DNA of 64,000 nucleotides from Phalacrocorax aristotelis (lineage: Eukaryota; Chordata; Aves; Suliformes; Phalacrocoracidae), in contig NC_134282.1 of the NCBI RefSeq assembly GCF_949628215.1, positions 5,005,001 to 5,069,000 of the forward strand, given 5' to 3'. The position numbers were made by a program, and so were the translations under genes. Below the pieces are notes generated by a model, which did not search any database, had not been told where the DNA came from, and was given only the letters and a program-made list of their open reading frames with translations. Shown here one piece after another: positions 1 through 6,620 of the stretch. How positions within the stretch are numbered: the stretch's first letter is position 1; each line of letters opens with the position of its first letter.

Positions 1-651
1 TTAATTTACCCATGCTACCCAGGGTCCTGAACCCAATTAATTTCTAATAATTACAGCCCAAGGGGGCTGGAGAGATCCCTCTGCCTCTTTCTAGCCTTGC
101 CACTTCGCGGCACCGAGGTCAGCGTATAATAATAAAGTGTATATTTTGAAAGTGATCAGCAGAACAGTGAGTTATTGCAATGAATGAAAATTGTTTCCAT
201 TTTGGCTAATTGAGCCCGTGGCTGAAAGCTGGAGTTCTGAGACTAAATAAAGAGGACTGTTTCATTTCAACGTGGACTGGAAATCCCTGCGCAGCTTTTC
301 GGTCACCCAGCAAGAAGCTTAATTTCTTAACAGCAAACCTGAAATCGAGCGTTGGGTAAACAGTATTAATAATTGCATTACAATGATTAAATTAATCTTA
401 CTGGTAGCTAGGAGAATATAGATTGAGATTGAATAACACGATGTAAAGTTCACTGCACAAAGACAATAGCACAACAAATACCTCGATGAAGAATTCCAAC
501 TTTTCTCCAAGTGGGCTGCGGGGCTCGTTCAATTATAATTTAAGGAAGAGAAAATTTCCTGTTACGGGGAACGCACTGAAACCTGCGTGCGAGGGGATGC
601 GTTTGCTCTCCCAGCCTGTGACAGAAACAGATTTAATTCCACCCCTCCATC
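1..651. other. AT-rich upstream flank, no gene seen
   Basis: No coding signal. The stretch is AT-rich and non-repetitive, with many TAAT/ATTA cores (for example around 35-55 and 365-395), the minimal homeodomain recognition core. It lies about 2.3-2.9 kb upstream of the exon 1 ATG. The complex sequence followed abruptly by a CpG island is typical of promoter-proximal regulatory flank of a developmental gene. Conservation cannot be judged from one sequence. Confidence 0.4.
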
Positions 652-720
652 AAAAACAAAAACAAACAAACAAACAAAAAACCAACAAGCCAAGCAAACA
701 AACAAACAAAACCACCACCC
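652..720. repeat. (CAAA)n-type low-complexity tract
   Basis: Irregular A-rich sequence with repeated CAAA units (AAACAAACAAACAAAC-like), ending in a CCACCACCCCC stretch. It creates open frames on both strands rich in K/Q/T/N that are not genes. Confidence 0.8.
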
Positions 721-765
721 CCAAACCCCACATTTAAATATTTCTTTCTGCCCGTGGATGTGCTG

Positions 766-1865
766 AAAACGCCCCGGCGGCTTCCCACCCGGGAGGGACC
801 GGCGGCTGCCTGCGCGGAGAAGCCCGAACGAAACGGATTTCCCGGGGGGGCGGCCGGGATATTTCGGGGACGGGGACGAACCCGGCGGGGCTGCGGCGGG
901 TGACCCCGGGGGGCGGCCCGGGGCGGGCGGCGCGGCACCTGCCGGGGCTCCCGGGGCCGCTGGGACGGCGGGCAGGTGGCGGTGACAGGCGGGGGCGGCC
1001 GGGGTCACGGCTGACACCCCACACCCCCCCCTCCCGCCACCCCGGGAAACGCGCATCTGCGCGCCCGACCCGGCCACTGGGCTCCCCACGCGTGTTCCCC
1101 GCCGCGCCGGGATCGGCCGCCCCGGTCCTTCGCCCGGACTGCCTTTGACAGGGTCTCCGTTTATAACCGGCGGCGGGGAGGGGGGGTGGGGGAGTTTTAC
1201 AAAGTCCCCGGGCGTTTTCCAAGCGCGGGGCGGTGCGGGGGGGGTGATTTGGGGAACCCCCCGGTGCAGCCCCGCAAGAAGAGGGACCGCCTGCGAGCGA
1301 GGTCTGGGGTCTCCGGCCCCCGTGGGCAGCCCCGGGCCCGCTCTTCCCCCGCGGGGGGATCGGCTCCCCGGCACACCCCGGCCCTGCCTCCGCCAGGACC
1401 CTCCCCGGGACACCCCGGGCTGGGCACCCCGGGGGGTGCGAGCGGCGGCGGGGGCCGGTCTGTGGCTGCGGGAGGCCGAGCCCGGTACGGGTGCGCGGTC
1501 GCGCAGCACCCTTCTTGGGGTGGGGGGCTGGGGGACATTGGGTGCACCCCTGCCCGGGGGTGAGGGGGTGGGCAGGGAGCAGCTGCGTGACCCTGATTTT
1601 AAAAAAAAATATAAAAATCTAATTTGCAAATTAAAAATAACGACGGGCTTCAAGGACGGCTCCGCGGAGCGGGTTCAAGTGTTTGCGCCTGTCTGGGGGG
1701 AGCGGCGTGGGATGCGCGGTGCCCCCGCCCCACGGCCCGGGCCCTTGTCACGGGTGGGGTGTGGTGGCGGTGGGGGAGGCTTCACGGGCGGCCCCGACCC
1801 ACTGCCCCGGCAGCCCAGGGGTGTGTGTGTGTGGGGGGTGGGTATTTGGGGAGGGGGGGGGGTTT
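766..1865. promoter_or_regulatory. CpG island 1 (upstream island)
   Basis: Very GC-rich and CpG-dense sequence begins abruptly near 766 and ends near 1865, in contrast with AT-rich flanks. It is strongly G-biased on the + strand, with many runs of 4-9 G. An AT-rich pocket at about 1595-1650 interrupts it and contains a perfect 12-nt palindrome AATTTGCAAATT (1621-1632), similar to POU/octamer half sites. The island is centred about 1.6 kb upstream of the exon 1 ATG. Unmethylated islands in this position usually mark promoters, so it may hold an alternative or divergent start. The long open frames here (up to 363 codons on the - strand) are proline/glycine/arginine-rich and follow from a lack of stops in GC-rich DNA. 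Confidence 0.8.
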
Positions 1866-2504
1866 GAAGGGGGAAAGGGCGATGCTGAGGATTTTATTAA
1901 AACAAAAAGTTGAGCAGCGTGTATGTACTGGCGCAGCACCCAGTCTGAAAGATTGTAATTTTCTTTTATGGTGTCTGGCAGGATTTGCAACAGATATTAA
2001 TGGGAACATAAATAGCGCATGGAAGGTATTGAACAAAACTGTTTAATGCAAGGAGGTTGTACCAGAGGAAAAATCTATATGTAGTTTGGATTGATTCATA
2101 CCTCGGACACAGCCATCCCCTACAGGAGTTCCCAATTTCTGCGCTCTCCCTCTTTGATTGGCAAACCCTGTAATTAAAACAGATTAGAGCGGTCGGTGTT
2201 ACTGTTTTAAAAGCCCCCCCTTTTTTCTTTTTTTCTGCCCAGCTGACGGTGGCTGAGCCGAGTTCAAGGTGGGGGGGAAAAAGTGTGCGGGCTGGGACTG
2301 GAAAGCGTGTGATTTAATGGTACGCATAGATAATAAAACAGAATTTAATCGTATATACGCAGGGATCTACGGTGGTTGCGGCCGGGTGAGAATAAACTGT
2401 TGAAATGTTGCAAAGGCTCCACAACTGCATTAATACCCCATGCAGAAAAGATGAAAAAAAAAAAAAAGGGAAAAAGGCAGAGAAAAGGTGTCATTTGTGT
2501 GTGT
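1866..2504. other. AT-rich spacer between the two CpG islands
   Basis: No gene. It contains an inverted CCAAT box (ATTGG at 2157-2161), a TTTTAAAA motif at 2206-2213, a T-rich pyrimidine run (about 2214-2240) and a poly-A run near 2453-2466. The sequence is complex and non-repetitive. It is consistent with a distal promoter lying 0.4-1.0 kb upstream of exon 1. Confidence 0.4.
2157..2161 (-). promoter_or_regulatory. CCAAT box (inverted, ATTGG)
   Basis: TTTGATTGGCAAA context matches the NF-Y core CCAAT on the - strand. It is about 745 nt upstream of the ATG, far for a core-promoter CCAAT box, so it may serve a start site nearer the spacer. This is a motif match only. Confidence 0.3.
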
Positions 2505-2707
2505 GTCCCCCACCCGGCCCCTGCCCCGGCGGAGCCCCTCCGGCTGCCCCGCGGCCGCGGTGGCGGAGCCCGGCGGCGGCTGCCCGCCCCGTCCCGGCCG
2601 GTCCCGGCCCCGGTGCCGGCTGTCAGGGTCCCCACCGACGGTGATGGATCGCTGCAAACTTTTTTTGGCGGCGCTGAAATGTTGAAGAGCGAGGGGGGAG
2701 CCGCCCG

Positions 2708-2719
2708 TGCGCATGTGCG
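2708..2719 (+). promoter_or_regulatory. NRF1-like palindrome
   Basis: TGCGCATGTGCG differs at one position from the NRF1 consensus YGCGCAYGCGCR. It lies about 185-195 nt upstream of the ATG inside the CpG island. NRF1 sites typically sit within 100 nt of CpG-island start sites, so this supports a TSS near 2700-2780. Binding is inferred. Confidence 0.45.
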
Positions 2720-2737
2720 AAGGTGTCCAAACTGACA

Positions 2738-2752
2738 ATGCTGGAGAGATAG
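2738..2752 (+). other. Possible four-codon upstream ORF (MLER-stop)
   Basis: ATG CTG GAG AGA TAG reads a tiny ORF 152 nt before the main stop-to-ATG region closes, in a different frame from the main ATG. It matters only if transcription starts upstream of 2738. It could then lower initiation at the main ATG. An in-frame TGA at 2733-2735 lies just before it in the main reading frame. Confidence 0.3.
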
Positions 2753-2903
2753 CGAGCCGGGATTGAGAGAAAGGGAGAGTGTGTGTGCGGGAGAGGAGAG
2801 AGGGAGAGAGGGAGCGAAAAAGGAGGAAAAGCTCCGGGAGGAAAAAAAAAAAAGCCCCCCCCCACCCCAACCCCACGCCAGCATCGGCGGCGGGACTGGC
2901 AGC

Positions 2904-2940
2904 ATGCGATCCAAAGGCAGGGCGAGGAAGCTGGCCGCAA
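2904..2940 (+). CDS. MECOM: MECOM (PRDM3/MDS1-EVI1) first coding exon, partial CDS
   Basis: MECOM is a nuclear PR-domain zinc-finger transcriptional regulator needed for blood stem cells; its long form has histone methyltransferase-related activity. Only the first exon is here. The ATG has A at -3 and opens MRSKGRARKLA, plus a Gly-Cys-Ala-type codon (GCA) and the first base of codon 13. The exon therefore ends in phase 1 before GTAGGT. The basic N-terminus with the RSK-RARKLA pattern is shared by PRDM3 and PRDM16 and is known as the repressive-complex (RBBP4/NuRD) contact motif. Gly5 and codons AAA GGC AGG fit MECOM; PRDM16 has Ala5. A TGA at 2733-2735 closes the frame upstream, so this ATG is the first in frame. 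No exon 2 or PR-domain sequence was found in the remaining 61 kb, as expected for a gene with huge early introns. PRDM16 remains the main alternative. Confidence 0.85.
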
Positions 2941-2948
2941 GTAGGTGC
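2941..2948 (+). other. 5' splice donor of exon 1
   Basis: GCAA|GTAGGTGC. The GT follows codon position 1, the known phase of the first exon in this family. GTAGGT departs from the GTAAGT/GTGAGT consensus at the third intron position pair, so it is a moderate rather than strong donor. The reading frame runs on only into stop-limited non-homologous sequence, which supports the splice here. Confidence 0.8.
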
Positions 2949-3045
2949 AATACCCCTTTCTCTTGCCTTTTCACCCTCCCTCTCTGCCATGTTGCATAGA
3001 CATGTCTGATGCGGCGCGGAGCTCGCAGGCAACCTGCAGCAGCAT

Positions 3046-3360
3046 CCCCCCCCACCCCATCACCACCACCCACCCCCCCCCCGCCTCCACCTCGGCTCGG
3101 GGGGAACCGGGGGTGTTGGGGGGGGGCGGGGGGCGGCCGGAGCCGGGCCGGGGGCTGCGGGCGGCCGGCGGGAGGTGGGGAAGGAGTTGAGGAAAAGTTC
3201 AGTGGCGAGCGCTGAAGTTGCTGCTGCTGCTGCTGCCGGGGGCTGAGGGGGGAGTCGGGGAGGGGGGGGGTGCGAGAGGCTCCGGGCCCTATAGTGGGCG
3301 CTGTCGGCTGTCGGCAGGGCTGGGGGCCGCGGGGGGGGGGGGGCGCGGTGAGTGTGTGGG
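3046..3360. other. C-rich then G-rich switch just after exon 1 (G-quadruplex/R-loop prone)
   Basis: C runs of 8 (3046-3053) and 10 (3073-3082) are followed by G runs such as 3118-3126 (9 G), 3128-3133 and 3331-3343 (13 G). The first part would put G-quadruplex potential on the template strand, the second on the non-template strand and nascent RNA. G-rich non-template DNA just downstream of a start favours R-loops and keeps CpG islands unmethylated. Structure is inferred from base runs. Confidence 0.55.
3348..3353 (+). other. Candidate alternative first-exon donor (GTGAGT)
   Basis: CGCG|GTGAGTGTG matches the donor consensus better than the exon 1 donor. It lies within the promoter island about 400 nt downstream of exon 1. 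If transcripts also start between 2950 and 3340, this site could end a non-coding alternative first exon. There is no transcript evidence. Confidence 0.25.
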
Positions 3361-3680
3361 GGTGTGCGTGAGTGAGGGGGTGTGCGGGGGTGTTCGCCGA
3401 GCTGCTCTGCGAGGCAGGCGGCGAGCCCCGGGCGCAGGTAGCCGGTGCGGAGCTAGCGGGGATCACCACCGCCCCCCCCCCCCCGCACCCCATCTCTGCC
3501 CCACCTCGGCCGCGGGCTTGTGCCAATCCCCCCCCAACCCACGCGTGTCGGGGGGAGCGGCGGCGGGGCGCGGCGCGCGCGGGGGGGCGCCCCGCATGGC
3601 CGGGATGTCCCACGCGTGTGCGTGTCTTTGCGTGTGTCGGGGGGAAGGGGGGCGGGCAGCGCGGAGCGGTTCCCAGCCTG

Positions 3681-4522
3681 CTGGAGTCACCCCGCTAAAA
3701 GTTGATGTAAATGTTGTAATTTCAGGCGCTTTTCAGCACTTTTTATACAGTTTGGCCGCCCGAAGGTCTCTGTTCCGCGAGGCGAGGGCTCGGCCGTCCA
3801 CACGCAAAGCCCGACTTAATTATTAGTCTTACGCTCCCCCCATCTGTTTCTCCTTTATGACAGGGATCTTTGCTTTTAACTGCTGCGGTGTTGGGGCTTT
3901 TATTTTTTCTTTTTTATAAAAAGAAAAAGAGGGAATCCACAACAAAACTTTGTCAGCTTTCGCGTCCTATTTTAAAAGCAACTGATGTCTTTATTTTCTC
4001 TGACACATCTGGGCAAGTTTCATTTGATAGCCGTGGCGATGGCAGCTCACATTCCCGAGTGAAAAAAGAGGGAATGAGCAGGCAAAAAAAAAAAAGTCAG
4101 ATGAAATGTTGCATAAGTTGCGTGACGTAAAATGCAGATGCTTATTTACTTTTTATTTATGAAGGGGAAAAAAAAACAAAACAGAGGAGCGTGGAAAAGG
4201 GGAAGCGAAAGATCTCTCCGGATCATCATCAGCTTTTCTGTGAACCTTAACAATAACAGCGACAACCTGCATTTGATTAGGTGATTTTAAAGCGGATAAT
4301 CCAGCGCCCACAATTTGAAAACAAATATGTTGTTAAATCTCCAGGTTGCCATCCCTACTTTGGAGCTAATTACGGGGAGAAAAGAAAAAAAATCGCACAT
4401 CCCCGACTAAATCCGTCGGGTTTCCTTGCCTTTCCCTTGCTTTTTCTCGCTGCGCAGCGATGCAGGGCTGCTCCTGCTCCTGCTCCTGCTCCGCGGGCGA
4501 GATCCGATCGTCTGCAAAGTTT
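3681..4522. other. AT-rich intron flank of the promoter island
   Basis: No gene. The sequence turns abruptly AT-rich after the island, with T-rich and A-rich runs, a CRE/ATF-like TGACGTAA (4123-4130) and non-repetitive sequence up to the assembly gap. It is a plausible promoter-proximal intronic regulatory stretch. A short GC-rich CTGCTC repeat near 4466-4492 precedes the gap. Confidence 0.4.
4123..4130 (+). promoter_or_regulatory. CRE/ATF-like site TGACGTAA
   Basis: This is an exact match to the TGACGTAA variant of the CREB/ATF/CEBP-ATF element, about 1.2 kb into intron 1. It contains one of the few CpGs in an AT-rich region. Motif match only. Confidence 0.35.
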
Positions 4523-4722
4523 NNNNNNNNNNNNNNNNNNNNNNNNNNNNNNNNNNNNNNNNNNNNNNNNNNNNNNNNNNNNNNNNNNNNNNNNNNNNNN
4601 NNNNNNNNNNNNNNNNNNNNNNNNNNNNNNNNNNNNNNNNNNNNNNNNNNNNNNNNNNNNNNNNNNNNNNNNNNNNNNNNNNNNNNNNNNNNNNNNNNNN
4701 NNNNNNNNNNNNNNNNNNNNNN
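4523..4722. other. Assembly gap (200 N)
   Basis: Exactly 200 N separate GC-rich complex sequence (ending CTGCAAAGTTT) from a pyrimidine-only tract. The true length is unknown. The gap was probably caused by the adjacent simple repeat, and sequence of either type may be missing. Confidence 0.95.
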
Positions 4723-4837
4723 TTATCTCTTTTTCTCTCTTTCTCTCTCTTTCTCTCTCTTTCTCTCTCTTTCTCTCTCTTTCTCTCTCTCTCTTTCTCT
4801 CTCTCTCTTTCTCTCTCTCTCTTTCTCTCTCTCTCTT

Positions 4838-4868
<31 letters not shown>

Positions 4869-5355
4869 CTCTCTTTCTCTCTCTCTCTCTTTCTCTCTCT
4901 CTCTTTCCCTCTCTCTCTCTTTCTCTCTCTTTCCCTCTCTCTCTCTTTCTCTCTCTCTCTTTCCCTCTCTCTCTCTTTCTCTCTCTCTCTTTCCCTCTCT
5001 CTTTCTCTCTCTCTCTCTTTCCCTTCCTTCCTTCCTTCCTTCCTTCCTTCCTTCCTTCCTTCCTTCCTTCCTTCCTTCCTTCCTTCCTTCCTTCCTTCCT
5101 TCCTTCCTTCCTTCCTTCCTTCCTTCCTTCCTTCCTTCCCCCTTCCCTTTTTTCCCCCTTCCCTTTTTTCCCCCCTTCCCTTTTTTCCCCCCTTCCCTTT
5201 TTTCCCCCCTTCCCTTTTTTCCCCCCTCCCTTTTTTTTCCCCGCTTCCCTTTCCCGCCTCTTCTCTTTTTTTCCCCCTCTTCTCTTTTTTTCCCCCTCTT
5301 CTCCTTTTTTCCCCCTCTCTCTGCCACCTTCTCCTTCTTTCTCTCTCTCCCACTG
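4723..5355 (+). repeat. Long polypyrimidine tract: (CT)n-type, (TTCC)n and a 16-17-mer
   Basis: After A4725 there is no purine until G5243: a 517-nt uninterrupted pyrimidine strand, then pyrimidine-rich sequence to about 5355. Three blocks are visible: CTTTCTCTCT-type units (4726-5021), about 29 copies of TTCC (about 5022-5139), and about six copies of a C6TTCCCT6-like 16-17-mer (5140-5235), decaying afterwards. Open frames of 300-370 codons on both strands (SLSFSL..., KEREREK...) are artefacts. Such mirror-symmetric tracts can form intramolecular triplexes. The - strand reads (GGAA)n, the core ETS recognition unit. Confidence 0.95.
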
Positions 5356-6430
5356 TTGCTTAGTCAGGGCCCACAGTCACCACTGAATTTGGCACCAGCT
5401 TTGTGGTGCTGCTGCAGGCCACGCTGCCTGTGGCTGAGCCCACGGCCAAGCTCTGCGTTGCCTCTCGGCTGCTGCCCGGCCTCACCGGGCCGGCCGCAGG
5501 GCAGGGCAGAGAAAGGACACAAAGGAAAAAGACGGTCTGAGAGGAGAGCTCCTTATTAATACAGCCCTGCTTGTAAATGAAAAATGTAACCCTTGTTAAT
5601 TAACGCGGTTTACACGGGGTACAAGAAACTTAAGAAATGTTTCTACAAAGGGGAAGGAACTGTTTACAAAACTCTTTCAAAAGTGTGACATATTGCTGCA
5701 GTTCCAGCACTAAAAAGCCAAACACACTTACACGCCTTTGAAGTTGGCTGGCTGAGGCAACATTATTTGAGTCAGATTCAGATATTGCTTGTGGGTATAA
5801 CTAATGGCTTTTACCTAGTTAGTGGGCTGGGAGGGGCGAGGGCCTGGGCGCCGCGGCCATTGGGTCCCTCCAGAGAGCCGGGGCTGGCTCCCCGCCAGCT
5901 CTGTACAATGTCAACATTGAATATTTGAATTCCCAGACTCTATTTAACAACTTTCTAAATAAATAAACTCATTGTGTGTCTGTGTTTAAAATTATTTCAC
6001 CTCTTTCATGAAAGCTACAGCATCTTATTACACCGGCCTCTCAGGCTGCTTTTCCCCCTTTTCTTTCCAAACAAACACAAACAGAGCTGAGCATGGGGGG
6101 TTTTCTCTCCCTCTCTCCCCTTCTGACTTTCTGTCTGTCTTCTCGTGAAGCACGAGTGGAAGTGGCTCGGACACCCCACGATGTCCTCAGTGGGACGGCT
6201 CTGTGCACCCTGCTATCTAATCATAACTAAAACCAAAGCCAGGTTCACTGAGTCAGTTAAATATTAATCATTTCTAAAAGGAGGCCCATGTGAGTGCCAC
6301 TGCTGCAGCAGTGCCCTGTACATACTCAATCATTTTGGCTGCTGTACCATAGGCGGGCTCCAGGGACAGCTTTCATTGTTGTTGCCATAAATGGCTATTA
6401 GTGTTCATATTCACCTATTCACCTAGTTAT
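5356..6430. promoter_or_regulatory. Candidate conserved intronic regulatory region with two AP-1 sites
   Basis: Complex, repeat-free sequence. A GC-richer first part (5370-5540) is followed by AT-rich sequence with a small CpG-rich pocket (about 5820-5895). Perfect AP-1 sites TGAGTCA occur at 5768-5774 and 6249-6255, and TAAT/ATTA motifs are frequent (about 5590-5600, 5940-5960, 6210-6275). No coding signal. Regulatory status is inferred from composition and motifs; conservation needs to be measured. Confidence 0.35.
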
Positions 6431-6538
6431 TTAAGTGCACATAAGTGCGTATGTGTCTGTGCTTACTGTCTATGTGTGCATACGTGTGTGTTCATAACAT
6501 ACCTTTCTGTTTATGCCACGGAGAGATCTATATGTCAG

Positions 6539-6600
6539 AGTGTGTGTGTGTGTATATATATACACGTATAAAATACCTATATACATGTGTGCGCATATGG
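6539..6600. repeat. Compound (TG)n(TA)n microsatellite
   Basis: TGTGTGTG runs into TATATATATA and then degenerate TATA/CATGTG units. It is preceded from about 6440 by scattered GTGTG motifs, suggesting an old, decaying dinucleotide repeat. Confidence 0.75.
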
Positions 6601-6620
6601 AGAGAGAAGCAGTTAAATAC

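Larger units (their letters stand above)
2505..3680. promoter_or_regulatory. CpG island 2: MECOM-like promoter and exon 1 island
   Basis: CpG-dense, GC-rich sequence surrounds the first coding exon and extends about 740 nt into intron 1. It contains an NRF1-like site (2708-2719), a purine-rich GAGAG 5' UTR-like stretch (about 2763-2850), exon 1, and then a switch from C-rich (3046-3082) to G-rich (3100-3360) sequence. A broad, TATA-less CpG-island promoter is usual for developmental transcription factor genes. The exact start site cannot be read from sequence but probably lies between about 2650 and 2780. Confidence 0.85.

Noticed and set aside
562..1653. 363-codon open frame on the - strand across CpG island 1
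   Set aside because: Composition is Pro/Arg/Gly/Ala with poly-residue runs, the start and end run into low-complexity CAAA sequence, and no conserved domain is visible; GC-rich DNA simply lacks stops.
2904..2940. PRDM16 as the gene identity
   Set aside because: Residue 5 is Gly rather than Ala and the codons AAA GGC AGG match MECOM better; not excluded, only less likely with such a short segment.
2763..2999. A longer N-terminal extension (start at 2763, reading MRERES...)
   Set aside because: The triplet at 2763 is TTG, not ATG, and the extension is a purine-rich repeat; the first in-frame ATG is at 2904.
2345..3826. Open frames of up to 422 codons in CpG island 2
   Set aside because: Same GC-composition artefact; they overlap the real exon in conflicting frames and have no domain content.
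4281..5559. Open frames of 300-377 codons on both strands (SLSFSL..., KEREREK..., PSFLPSFL...)
   Set aside because: They are translations of N gap plus a simple-sequence polypyrimidine tract; all frames are open because there are no stop triplets in pure pyrimidine sequence.
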